Assembly (NCBI GenBank): GCA_036278715.1
Contig: DASUKN010000069.1
Coordinates: forward strand, 46,165-110,164
Length of the DNA: 64,000 bases
DNA from: Udaeobacter sp025935755
GTDB lineage: Bacteria; Verrucomicrobiota; Verrucomicrobiia; Chthoniobacterales; UBA10450
Direction: 5' to 3'
A model generated the notes under the pieces. The model ran no database searches and was not told where the DNA came from. It worked only from the letters and a program-made list of their open reading frames with translations. This document shows positions 16,505 to 25,004 of the stretch, piece by piece; position 1 is the first letter of the stretch; every line of letters begins with the position of its first letter. A program made the position numbers and the translations under genes.

Positions 16505-18331
16505 ATGATGGGCGAAACACTGCAAAGGTGGAGAGGTGCGCATGCCGCTATAGCTTTGTTTGTTTTTGGCGTTGCATGCGCACTCACGTTTAGTGAAGCT
16601 TCGGCACAGGTTGCCACGTTCACGACTCAGAAGTACCCGCTGCTCGGCAACACTCATATCGCAGCCGACCTTAACGGAGACGACAGAGTTGACCTGACGG
16701 GCGCCGGCGCGAATAGCGTGTCAGTCATGTTAGGGAACGGCGATGGAACGTTCCGCCCGAAAACCGATTTTCCGCTCGGAATGCAAACGCAGGCGGTGGC
16801 CGCGGGGGATTTCAACAGCGACGGGAAAATGGATTTGGTGGTGACACTAAACACTCCTCAGTTCAGTCTGGCACTCCTCACTGGCACGGGGACCGGGACC
16901 TTCAACGCACCGATCTTTTTCCCGAATACTTCCGGATTCGATTCGCCGGCGATCGCTGCCACCGACCTCAATGGTGACGGCAGGCTCGATCTGGCGGTGA
17001 TGCACAACATTGCGTGTTTCACTGCACCATGTCGCGCCGCGCGCAGTATCACCATCCTGCTCGGCAACGGGAACGGCACATTTCAAACGCCGAGGGAGGT
17101 GGATGTCGCAACCGGCCCGAGCGCCATGGCGGTGGTGGATTTGAACCGCGATGGAGTCAAAGATGTGGCGATCGGCGGTGGAAACACCGAATTCTCCGTT
17201 TTGTTAGGCGTCGGCAATGGAACTTTTGTTAGGCAACCAGTTGTGACACTGGTGGCAGGCGGCGATCTATTTTCCGCCTGCAATGACATCGGCGTCGGCG
17301 ATTTGAATCGCGATGGCATTCAGGATCTGGTCGTGCCGCTTGGTAACGGCCGGGGCAACGCCATCCTTATCGGCAACGGAAACGGCACGTTTCAGGTCGC
17401 TTCCCGCATTCAGATCGACGAGACGTTCGCTCCGCTGCACGTAGCGGTGGCCGATTACAATCGCGACGGCTTGCTGGATATTGCGCGCACCATGGGTGAC
17501 GGCACCAATGGGTTGTTACAGATCCTGAGAGGCAATGGAAACGGCACATTTCAGGCACCGAATCGTTATCTGGTTCCACCGCCTGTTTCCAGTAGAGGCG
17601 GCATCATGATTCTGACTGGGGATTGGAACGGCGACGCTAAACCGGACATCGCTTTTGTCGAGGGTGGTGCTGGTGCGCCGACGATTGACGTCTTGACCAA
17701 CACGACCGGCGGAGTGCCGTCGCCATCACCAACACCACCCCCATCACCCTCACCAACACCGCCCGCATCACCAACGCCGGCACCATCTCCAGGGATTGCG
17801 ACCTTGTCGTTGAATCCCACAACGGTTACGGGTGGCAATTCTTCAACGGGGACGGTGACGTTAACCGCAATCGCCCCGGCAGCGACAACGATTACAATCA
17901 CCAGCAACAACCCCGCGGCCACCGTGCCTGCCAGCGTCACAGTTCCGGCTGGTTCGCAGTCGAGAAGCTTCAGTATCAGCACCACACAAGTGCAGGCAGT
18001 AACAAGCGCAATAATCACCGCTTCGCTCAACGGCGCATCACGTGGAGCTACTTTGACCATCAATCCCGCAGCGGGCGGCGCTGATACTGTTTCCATCACG
18101 CGCGCCGAATACTCGGTGGGCAATCGGAGACTGCGCGTTGAGGCGACGAGCACGCGGACTAACGCGACGTTGCAGACGTTTGTCACGTCGAATAATCAAC
18201 TGATCGGAACGCTGTCGAACGATGGCGGTGGACGATACAGGGGTGAGTTCAATTGGCCCGTCAATCCACAGAACATCACCGTCCGGAGCAATTTCGGTGG
18301 TCAAGCCACCCGTTCGGTAACAGCAAGGTAA
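16505..18331 (+). CDS. Exported FG-GAP/VCBS repeat propeller with Pro-rich linker
   Basis: A 608-residue exported protein. After a signal peptide (hydrophobic to about residue 34, ending SEASA) come at least six FG-GAP/VCBS repeats of about 55 residues. Each has a calcium-loop motif such as DLNGDGRLDL, DFNSDGKMDL or DLNRDGVKD, followed by LLGNGNGTF. This predicts an integrin-like propeller. A proline/serine/threonine linker (DNA about 17716-17800, PSPSPTPP units) joins it to a C-terminal Ig-like or Calx-beta-like region of about 180 residues rich in Thr/Ser. Likely surface or secreted. The first of two adjacent ATGs at 16505 gives a clean signal peptide; the upstream in-frame extension is rejected for lack of signal-peptide character. 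Function unknown beyond probable binding. Confidence 0.83.
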   Translation: MMGETLQRWRGAHAAIALFVFGVACALTFSEASAQVATFTTQKYPLLGNTHIAADLNGDDRVDLTGAGANSVSVMLGNGDGTFRPKTDFPLGMQTQAVAAGDFNSDGKMDLVVTLNTPQFSLALLTGTGTGTFNAPIFFPNTSGFDSPAIAATDLNGDGRLDLAVMHNIACFTAPCRAARSITILLGNGNGTFQTPREVDVATGPSAMAVVDLNRDGVKDVAIGGGNTEFSVLLGVGNGTFVRQPVVTLVAGGDLFSACNDIGVGDLNRDGIQDLVVPLGNGRGNAILIGNGNGTFQVASRIQIDETFAPLHVAVADYNRDGLLDIARTMGDGTNGLLQILRGNGNGTFQAPNRYLVPPPVSSRGGIMILTGDWNGDAKPDIAFVEGGAGAPTIDVLTNTTGGVPSPSPTPPPSPSPTPPASPTPAPSPGIATLSLNPTTVTGGNSSTGTVTLTAIAPAATTITITSNNPAATVPASVTVPAGSQSRSFSISTTQVQAVTSAIITASLNGASRGATLTINPAAGGADTVSITRAEYSVGNRRLRVEATSTRTNATLQTFVTSNNQLIGTLSNDGGGRYRGEFNWPVNPQNITVRSNFGGQATRSVTAR

Positions 18332-18436
18332 TCGCTTAATAGCCTGCAGCTTCGGCCATCGTTTGCTTATGCACCTCATTTCGCCAAGCCACCGTTCGGA
18401 GCATTTGCCCATGATGACACGTCGAGATCTGACGTT

Positions 18437-19102
18437 ATGGAAATTTTAGTAGTCGAAGATGAAGTTCGGCTGGCCCGGCATATCTCTCGTTCCCTGACTG
18501 AAGCTGGCCACGAGCCTGTCATGGTCCACGATGGCGAGACCGCCTTGTGGAAAACGGAACTGAAACGATACGATCTTATCGTGCTCGACGTGATGCTGCC
18601 AGGCATGAATGGCTTCGAAGTCCTGCGACATTTGCGCGCACAGAAAATCGACGCACGGGTGCTGATCCTGACCGCACGCGGCGAGGTAAGTGACCGTGTG
18701 ACTGGGTTGGGGCTCGGAGCGGATGATTACCTGGCGAAGCCTTTCGCAATGCAGGAGCTAGTCGCCCGAGTGAGCGCGCTGGGACGACGTTTTCCCGGGG
18801 AAGCACCGATGAAGCTCCAAATCAGCGATCTAGTTTTGAATCTAATCGAACGAAAACTGTATCGCGGCACGCGCCGGATCGATTTATCGGCGCGAGAACT
18901 AATGTTATTACGCGTGCTGATGCGCGAACCTGGCCGGATCTTCACCCGCACCGAATTGTGCGAGCGCGTCTGGGAACGCCAGCATGAATACGGCCTGAAA
19001 CTCGTCGAAGCGTTCATCAGCCGTCTTCGCAAAAAGATCAACTCTCCACCGCTTATCCACACCGTAAGACATCTGGGCTACACGATCCGGGAGTCCGAAT
19101 GA
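18437..19102 (+). CDS. OmpR/PhoB-family response regulator
   Basis: A 221-residue two-domain regulator. The receiver domain (residues 1-117) has the acidic pair ED near residues 7-8, phospho-acceptor Asp51 (VLDVMLPGMNG), a Thr in LTAR near 79 and Lys in LAKPF near 101. The C-terminal winged helix (about 125-221) has the recognition-helix pattern LCERVWERQHEYG..LVEAFISRLRKKI. Its stop overlaps the start of the kinase gene by four bases (ATGA), so the pair is one operon. Similar architecture is seen in the CusR/QseB/PmrA group. A link to the flanking exported-protein genes is possible but unproven. Confidence 0.93.
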   Translation: MEILVVEDEVRLARHISRSLTEAGHEPVMVHDGETALWKTELKRYDLIVLDVMLPGMNGFEVLRHLRAQKIDARVLILTARGEVSDRVTGLGLGADDYLAKPFAMQELVARVSALGRRFPGEAPMKLQISDLVLNLIERKLYRGTRRIDLSARELMLLRVLMREPGRIFTRTELCERVWERQHEYGLKLVEAFISRLRKKINSPPLIHTVRHLGYTIRESE

Positions 19103-20448
19103 AAAACTGGCCATTACGGTGGAAGGTCGCCCTTTACTCAGCATCGCTCGCCGTGGCTGCAACGCTTGCGGGCGCGACGACTACCTGGTTTATCATGCGC
19201 CATTCCGAGATCGCGGCCTTCGATCAGCGCCTAACGACTGACGCCGAGGAATTCTTCCGCGACGTCGAACATTTCGAAGGTGGTCGGACGAACAACGAAC
19301 GCGTGTTTAAGGAAATCCTGGTGCCGCTGTCATTGCGTAAACACCTTGTTGAAGTAAGAGACGGTGGGGGCTCTGTTGTTTATCTTTCGCCGGGATTGCG
19401 CCATCCGTTTCCCCGCGATGGCATCAAAAAATTTCACAATCAAAAGGTTGACGGCCAAAAAATTCGGCTGGCAGAGTTTAGCGAAGATGGCCTTACCTTG
19501 CGGGCCGGTTACGACCTGAAGCAAATCAAACAAATTAGCTGGGACATTTTTCTGGCGATGCTGGGGGCGATTCCGACAGTGCTGTTAGTCACTCTGGTTG
19601 GTTCGGCCTGGGTCGCAAGCAAAGCGATCGCACCGGTGGAGGAGATCCGGCAGGCCGCCAGCAGGATCACTCCGCAGCGACTCGATCAGCGTCTGCCTGT
19701 CCCGACGACCAACGACGAAATCGCAGGATTGATCGAAATACTCAACACAACATTTGAACGGTTGCAGCGAAGTTTCGAGCAATCCGCTCGCTTTTCTGCA
19801 GACGCTTCGCATCACTTAAAGACACCGATTGCCATCCTGCGTGCCGACGTCGAAGAAATTCAGGCAGACGTCAACTGCAGCGAAAGCACACAAGTCCGCG
19901 TAGAAGGACTGCTACATCGCATCCAACACCTCAATTCGGTAGTAGATAATCTGCTCCTTCTCTCGCGCGCCGATGCTGGCCGGCTCGAGCTGGCAAAAGC
20001 CAGGTTCGACTTGGGAGAAGTGCTCGAAGGCGTTCTTGACGATGCGCACACTTTAGCCGAGCCGCTCGAAGTGACGGTCGAAACGAATATTCCGAAGCAT
20101 CTGCGGTTGAAGGCGGATCCAACGTTCGTCGCTATGATCGCCCAGAACCTGGTGGAAAACGCAGTGAAATATAACACTGCTGGCGGCCGCATTCGGGTGG
20201 AAGCCCGGGCTGTAAACGGAGAGGTTGAAATGACCGTCGGCAATACAGGCGACGGTATTCCAAAACAACGCGCCAACTTGTTATTCGAGCGTTTTTATCG
20301 CGTTTGCGGAGGCGAACGCGTGCCAGGGCATGGACTGGGCCTCAGCATAGCGCGAGAACTGGCTAGAGCTCACGGTGGAGATGTTGAGCTGGTCCGTTCC
20401 GACGAGAGTTGGACAGAAATGCGTGTGCGCCTGCCGCATGTTGCCTAA
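19099..20448 (+). CDS. Membrane sensor histidine kinase
   Basis: A 449-residue kinase. The first membrane helix is at about residues 10-32 and the second near 150-175. They enclose a periplasmic sensor domain of about 110 residues. A HAMP segment follows (IAPVEEIRQAASRI), then HisKA with the phospho-acceptor His238 in SHHLKTPIAILRADVE. The HATPase part has an N box (QNLVENAVKYN), G1 (NTGDGIP) and G2 (GHGLGLSIARELA). It is translationally coupled to the upstream OmpR-type regulator. The sensed signal is unknown. The neighbouring cupredoxin gene makes a metal or redox signal one option, as in CusS-like kinases, but this is inference only. Confidence 0.92.
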   Translation: MKNWPLRWKVALYSASLAVAATLAGATTTWFIMRHSEIAAFDQRLTTDAEEFFRDVEHFEGGRTNNERVFKEILVPLSLRKHLVEVRDGGGSVVYLSPGLRHPFPRDGIKKFHNQKVDGQKIRLAEFSEDGLTLRAGYDLKQIKQISWDIFLAMLGAIPTVLLVTLVGSAWVASKAIAPVEEIRQAASRITPQRLDQRLPVPTTNDEIAGLIEILNTTFERLQRSFEQSARFSADASHHLKTPIAILRADVEEIQADVNCSESTQVRVEGLLHRIQHLNSVVDNLLLLSRADAGRLELAKARFDLGEVLEGVLDDAHTLAEPLEVTVETNIPKHLRLKADPTFVAMIAQNLVENAVKYNTAGGRIRVEARAVNGEVEMTVGNTGDGIPKQRANLLFERFYRVCGGERVPGHGLGLSIARELARAHGGDVELVRSDESWTEMRVRLPHVA

Positions 20449-20530
20449 CCATCAAAACCGCGGGTGATCAGCGGCCAAACTGATATCTGAGTCGCCCGGA
20501 CTATGATGGGCGGCGCAGAGCGTGCCTTCG

Positions 20531-20554
20531 AAAGGTTACAACTGCCGAACCTTT
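20531..20554. promoter_or_regulatory. inverted repeat AAAGGTT-N10-AACCTTT upstream of the cupredoxin gene
   Basis: Perfect seven-base arms with a ten-base spacer, 57 bp before the ATG at 20612. It resembles the element at 16439-16461. It could be an operator or a weak terminator for the kinase gene; there is no long T run after it on the + strand beyond TTTT. Confidence 0.3.
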
Positions 20555-20611
20555 TGATTCTAGACGCGCTCGCCCTGACGGCCATTTTGATCAACAACAA
20601 CCTGGATCATC

Positions 20612-22477
20612 ATGAATAAGCGCAACTCACTGTTATTAATCTCAACTATGTTTGGCCTGCTGGCGTTAACTGCAGTAACTCCAGGTAGCGCGCGTGCCGA
20701 CGGTGGCGCAGTCGACACCATGAGTCTCACCGATGAGCCCGGGAAGTGGTTCAGAAGTCAGATCACGGGGACACCCGTCACTATTATCCGAGCCGGTCAA
20801 AGAGTTGATTTCAAAATCAATAACTGCTGCACGAGTACACGCCATACGGTCACCCTTCTGATGAAACCGGCCGGGTCTCGTGTCGTCCTGGATCAAGATT
20901 CCTCACAGAATGGAACGCTTTCGGCTACCTTCGACGTGCCCGGAGTTTACCTGTTCCATTGTAAGATTCATCCGTACATGACGGCCGTCGTGGGAGTGAA
21001 GAACGCCGCCGGCAATATTCCTAACGTGACGGCAAGCATGCTTCCGTTCATTGGTCACCTTGGAGTCAACTCACTCCCTGCGTCAACTGTGCTCTCGGTT
21101 ATCACAACGATCGCTCCCACAGACACCGACAAGCGCGCCAAGTGGGACATTCTCACGTCGGCGGCCGAACGGAGACCAAGCACACCTGGTGTCGGTGAGG
21201 TTTGGGTAGATACTCAGTTCGAACGGGTAGCCAATCAAAGAGATCAGAGCGGTGTCGTTAAGCCCGGAACCATCACCGTGCTCGATGCAGCGACTTTCAC
21301 GGTCGAGCGCGAGATAAATGGCATCCAATCGGGCGGGATGTGGAATAACCCGCACAATATGTGGGCCAACTTCCCTCTCAATGTCGTCTACAACGGCAAT
21401 TGGTTCGGCAAGTGGATCAACAAAATTGACCGGCCGAGTGGGGCCATTCTTAACAGCATCACCGTTGGCGAGGCGCCCACGCATATTATTACGATCCCGA
21501 CTCCGGGGCAGCAAAACGGAGTACTAACTGTTCCTCTAAGCGCGGACAAAAACATGGTTAAAGTTCGCGACAGCGCTTCTGGTATGCAGATCATCGACAG
21601 CGACCCTACAGGCGAGGGAAGAAATCATCCACACGGACACTGGCTTACCTGCGGACTGGGAGATCGCACGATCGTGCCGAACGTTTTCAAGGGGATCGGC
21701 CCAGCAGGGTCGATCAGCATCATCGACACAGCGAGTGGCAACGTTCTAAAAGAGTTTCGTCAAAATCCTAACGATCCACTGACTGCGCCTCTTTTGATGC
21801 CGATAGCTGTCGGAGAGTGTCACGTCCACGGAGTTCACAAGGCTTATGTGGCTAATCTAGTCAGCGGCATGGTCACTGTCATTGATGTGGACGCGAAAAG
21901 GATTTTGCGAAACATCCCTGTGACGCTCGCTCCGGACGGGCAAACCGGTCTGAATATCTTCCACACGCTTCAAGGACCGATCCAGACCCCGGTGAGCCCT
22001 GACGAAAAATGGTCTGCCAGTGCGGTCTTCTCGCTCACCAATGTCTCACGCCCACCGACAAACTCGGCGGATCACGTGGCGATTATTGACACGAGTACGG
22101 ATAGAGTTGTGGCGTTCGTTCCTACTCCTGCCGGAACGCACGGAGTGAATTGGGGAGCCAAGAAAGGCGGTGGATATTACGCATATGTCACAAATCAGCA
22201 TGCCAATGTACTCACGATCATTGATCCCGATCCAAACGGGGATGGTAACGGCGCCGACGCTGCCGCCGTCGGTACGATCCTGCTCGCGAACGGTAGCAAT
22301 GGCGCAGGCGCAACCGACGGCACAGGTGGACAAGGAGTGAAGCCACTTCCCATGACTCACGACGGATGGATTCAGCCAACTGTTGCGCTGTCTGGAACTG
22401 GAAGACTCTCGCCTGAGGTCGAGGGATGGATCAGCTTGCTCACACCCGCGCAGAAAGATCCCGGCGATCACCATTAA
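20612..22477 (+). CDS. Exported cupredoxin fused to a YVTN-type beta-propeller
   Basis: A 621-residue protein. The signal peptide runs to about residue 29 (GSARA). A plastocyanin-like cupredoxin domain covers residues about 33-129. All four type 1 copper ligands are visible: His78 (STRHTVTL), Cys117, His120 and Met123 in FHCKIHPYM. Residues about 150-600 form a seven-bladed YVTN/YncE-like propeller, with TITVLDAATF, GSISIIDTASG, GMVTVIDVDAKR and HVAIIDTSTDRV blades. It probably works in the periplasm in electron transfer or copper handling; the domain order with the copper domain first is unusual for the better-known multicopper and nitrous oxide reductases. The gene follows the two-component system in the same orientation after 163 bp. 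Confidence 0.82.
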   Translation: MNKRNSLLLISTMFGLLALTAVTPGSARADGGAVDTMSLTDEPGKWFRSQITGTPVTIIRAGQRVDFKINNCCTSTRHTVTLLMKPAGSRVVLDQDSSQNGTLSATFDVPGVYLFHCKIHPYMTAVVGVKNAAGNIPNVTASMLPFIGHLGVNSLPASTVLSVITTIAPTDTDKRAKWDILTSAAERRPSTPGVGEVWVDTQFERVANQRDQSGVVKPGTITVLDAATFTVEREINGIQSGGMWNNPHNMWANFPLNVVYNGNWFGKWINKIDRPSGAILNSITVGEAPTHIITIPTPGQQNGVLTVPLSADKNMVKVRDSASGMQIIDSDPTGEGRNHPHGHWLTCGLGDRTIVPNVFKGIGPAGSISIIDTASGNVLKEFRQNPNDPLTAPLLMPIAVGECHVHGVHKAYVANLVSGMVTVIDVDAKRILRNIPVTLAPDGQTGLNIFHTLQGPIQTPVSPDEKWSASAVFSLTNVSRPPTNSADHVAIIDTSTDRVVAFVPTPAGTHGVNWGAKKGGGYYAYVTNQHANVLTIIDPDPNGDGNGADAAAVGTILLANGSNGAGATDGTGGQGVKPLPMTHDGWIQPTVALSGTGRLSPEVEGWISLLTPAQKDPGDHH

Positions 22478-22690
22478 AGTAATCCACCGAGGCGAATCAA
22501 GAGCATCATCATTCGCCGGACTCGCCAATGACCTAACGATTGATTTGAAGATCGCTGAGGTAATGGACATTGGCTGCGGTATACTGGAGAACGGCGGCTG
22601 CTTAGATCACTTGGCACAATAGCGTAATCCCACACGCTCCCAGCCAGATTTTCGCTTGAAACCAACGCAGTCGTGTTGGATTCAAGGCAG

Positions 22691-24190
22691 ATGAAACGAA
22701 TGCGAGTTTTGCCTCTCGTTGGTGTGGCTGTGGCACTTCTTTGGACAGCGACCCCTCTCTGTTACTCAGTGGATACCGAACACTCCGATATCAAGTCCGA
22801 AATCACGAAACGCCACGATGAAGCGGTGAAGCGGTTGCAGGATTGGATTGCGCAGGTGTCGATCGCGGCGGAGAACCGCGGTTATCCCGAAGGCGCACAG
22901 TACATGGCGAAGCTCGCGCGCGATGCAGGATTTCAACAGGCGACGGTAATTAATACCGATGGAAAACCAGGAGTTTTTGCGACGCTTGACGCCGGTGCGC
23001 CGAAAACAGTGGGACTCTATTTCATGTACGATGTGAAACAGTTCGATCCCTCGGAGTGGTCGTCGCCCCCAACTGAAGCTCGACTCGTGGACAAACCACC
23101 GCTCGGGAAAGTGATAGTCGGTCGAGGTGCCGTGAATCAAAAAGGTCCCGAAGCGGCCTTTCTCGCTGCGCTGCATGCAATTCGCGGAGCGGGCAAGAAG
23201 ATGCCGGTCAATCTGGTGCTCGTGGCCGAAGGCGAAGAGGAGATCGGTTCGCCGCATATTGCGCAACTCGTTAGGCGACCGGAGGTGCTCGAAGCGCTGA
23301 AGAAGTGTGTCGGTGTGTTTATGCCGTTTGCCGCTCAGGACCTCGACGGGATCGTCACAGTGAATCTCGGATCGAAAGGCGTAATCGAGCTTGAGCTGGT
23401 TTCCAGCGGCGAGAAGTGGGGGCGCGGTCCGGCAAAAGACATTCATTCTTCGCTCAAAGCCATGGTGGACAGCCCGGCATGGCATTTGGTTAAGGCGCTT
23501 ACCACACTGGTCTCCGAGGATGGTAACGTAATCACAATCGACAATTATCCGAAGCCGCTCCCCCTCAGCGCTGAGGAAAAAGCGATGATTGAAAAAGTAT
23601 CGAAGGTGCGCAGTGAAGCGCAGACGAAAAAGCTATACAGCGTTCAGCATTGGATTAATGATCTGCCGTGGGAGCAGGCGAACGAGCGCCTCGAGTCGCA
23701 GCCGACCGTAAACATCGAAGGATTGGTCGGCGGTTACACCGGACCGGGCGGCAAAACCGTTCTTCCGCATCGCGCCGTCGCTAAAATCGACATGCGACTC
23801 GTGCCTGACATGAAAGCAGCGGACGCGCTCGCCGCATTGAAGACACATCTGGCCAAGCGCGGATTCGGCGACATCGAAGTAAACATGACCGGTGGATACG
23901 ATCCGACTGCTACATCAAAAGATTCGGCACTGATCCAGGCGCAGTTGGCGACCTACAAACAATTCGGAATCGACGCATTGCTTTGGCCGCGCAACGCCGG
24001 TTCTTATCCCGGTTACGTGTTCACAGGCGAACCGCTCAAGCTCGCCGCCGGGCACTTCGGACTTGGCCACGGCAGCGGCGCGCACGCGCCGGACGAATAT
24101 TATGTTGTCGAATCCACCAATCCGAAAATCCAGGGCTTCGACGGCGCGGTAATGTCTTTCGTCGAATATCTCTACCGGTTGGCGAAGTAG
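22691..24190 (+). CDS. Exported M20 family homologue lacking metal ligands
   Basis: A 499-residue M20/M28-fold protein with a signal peptide (residues 1-20). The fold-defining landmarks are present, but key metal ligands differ. The first HxD motif (normally GHYDVQP) reads FMYDVKQ, so His is Met. The bridging-Asp motif (normally GRGATDDKG) reads GRGAVNQKG, so Asp is Asn. The general-base pair in EGEEEIGSPH and the C-terminal His in GSGAHAPDEYY are kept. Either the protein is a non-catalytic binder, or it uses a different metal set. The start at 22691 (second Met) fits the signal peptide better than the one six codons upstream. The 213 bp before it show nothing recognisable. Confidence 0.8.
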   Translation: MKRMRVLPLVGVAVALLWTATPLCYSVDTEHSDIKSEITKRHDEAVKRLQDWIAQVSIAAENRGYPEGAQYMAKLARDAGFQQATVINTDGKPGVFATLDAGAPKTVGLYFMYDVKQFDPSEWSSPPTEARLVDKPPLGKVIVGRGAVNQKGPEAAFLAALHAIRGAGKKMPVNLVLVAEGEEEIGSPHIAQLVRRPEVLEALKKCVGVFMPFAAQDLDGIVTVNLGSKGVIELELVSSGEKWGRGPAKDIHSSLKAMVDSPAWHLVKALTTLVSEDGNVITIDNYPKPLPLSAEEKAMIEKVSKVRSEAQTKKLYSVQHWINDLPWEQANERLESQPTVNIEGLVGGYTGPGGKTVLPHRAVAKIDMRLVPDMKAADALAALKTHLAKRGFGDIEVNMTGGYDPTATSKDSALIQAQLATYKQFGIDALLWPRNAGSYPGYVFTGEPLKLAAGHFGLGHGSGAHAPDEYYVVESTNPKIQGFDGAVMSFVEYLYRLAK

Positions 24191-24195
24191 CTAAA

Positions 24196-24291
24196 GCGCC
24201 AGAGCACTGGCGCAGTCCGAAACGTGACCGTTTCTCCGAACGCGATTACGCGCCTCGCGTTTTGGCGTGCGGCGGTGCTCCGCCGTTTTCA
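24196..24291 (+). terminator. two hairpins after the M20 homologue; the second is followed by TTTT
   Basis: Hairpin 1 is GCGCCA-GAGCAC-TGGCGC (24196-24213). Hairpin 2 is CGGCGG-TGCT-CCGCCG (24270-24285), followed by TTTTC, a plausible intrinsic terminator on the + strand. The second belongs to a small family (GTGCGGCG..CGCCGYTTTT) also seen at 30099-30124 (reverse) and 53740-53763. Confidence 0.5.
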
Positions 24292-24294
24292 CAA

Positions 24295-24720
24295 TCACAG
24301 CAACTTCGCTTCGAGATTAATTTGCGCGCCGGCAAGCACCACTGAGACCGGACAGGTTTTCTTGGTGTGCTCAGCTTGTTCGCGAAATTTCGTTTCGTCG
24401 ATCCCGGGAACCTCCGCTTCGGTTTTCACATCGATCGTGGTGATCTTTGGTCCGCCGCCTACCATTTCCAGCTTCACAGTTGCAGTAGTGTTGATGCGTT
24501 TAGCCGGATGCCCGGCTTTCTCGAGATTGGCCGAGAGCGCCATCGAATAGCAACCGGCTTCCGCTGCGGCGATCAGCTCTTCGGGATTAGTGCCTTTTCC
24601 TTCCTCGAAGCGCGAGGAAAACGAGTAAGGCCCGTCGAACGCGCCGCTGCCGAGTTTCATCGTGCCGCTGCCTTGCTTCAGTGTGCCTTCCCATACCGCG
24701 GATCCAGTTCGTGTCGCCAT
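24295..24720 (-). CDS. osmC: OsmC-family thiol peroxidase
   Basis: A 141-residue OsmC/Ohr-fold protein, the usual length. Both catalytic cysteines are present: one in AAEAGCYSMALS (near residue 59) and one in KKTCPVSVVL (near residue 123). The family reduces organic hydroperoxides, and the spacing and the TNPEELIAAA segment fit the OsmC rather than Ohr branch. The ATG at 24720 is chosen because the 79-codon upstream extension is low-complexity and runs into a dispersed repeat. It stands as a single gene downstream of the carrier gene on the same strand. Confidence 0.9.
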   Translation of the reverse strand: MATRTGSAVWEGTLKQGSGTMKLGSGAFDGPYSFSSRFEEGKGTNPEELIAAAEAGCYSMALSANLEKAGHPAKRINTTATVKLEMVGGGPKITTIDVKTEAEVPGIDETKFREQAEHTKKTCPVSVVLAGAQINLEAKLL

Positions 24721-24862
24721 AGTCAAACACAGTGCCGTGTGTTCTTTGATTCGGCAACAGCGGAAGCTTGGATTGCGAGATGCTGCCGGTTGCCACCGGA
24801 TGTTGATTTTGCTTGTTGCTGCAAAGCGGGTAGGCGCGCCGTGGTTTCCGCGTTCAAAGCCG

Positions 24863-24993
24863 GCCGTCATGTTGAGCGGAGCGGTGCAACGAAATGCAAA
24901 GCATGAGGCGAGGCTTTCAAAACTGTGGCTCATGCGGGGTCCAACGTTCCACTGCAAAACAATCAGAGATTCTTCGCTTGGCTCAGAATGACA
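24863..24993. repeat. dispersed inverted repeat, copy 5
   Basis: The left arm CCGTCATGTTGAGCGGAGCGG and the right arm AGAGATTCTTCGCTTGGCTC then AGAATGAC match the family, with about 80 bp of unrelated DNA between them. It lies in the 284-bp gap between osmC and the carrier gene; the remainder of the gap shows no gene. Confidence 0.65.
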
Positions 24994-25004
24994 TTAAGCG
25001 ACGA

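Noticed and set aside
17716..17800. CCATCACC/ACC repeats suspected as a CRISPR or phase-variable tract
   Set aside because: They encode a Pro/Ser/Thr linker in frame; there are no spacers and the unit is irregular.
22478..22690. Reverse-strand open frame overlapping the gap before the M20 homologue
   Set aside because: It is mostly the antisense of the cupredoxin gene and shows no protein-like features.
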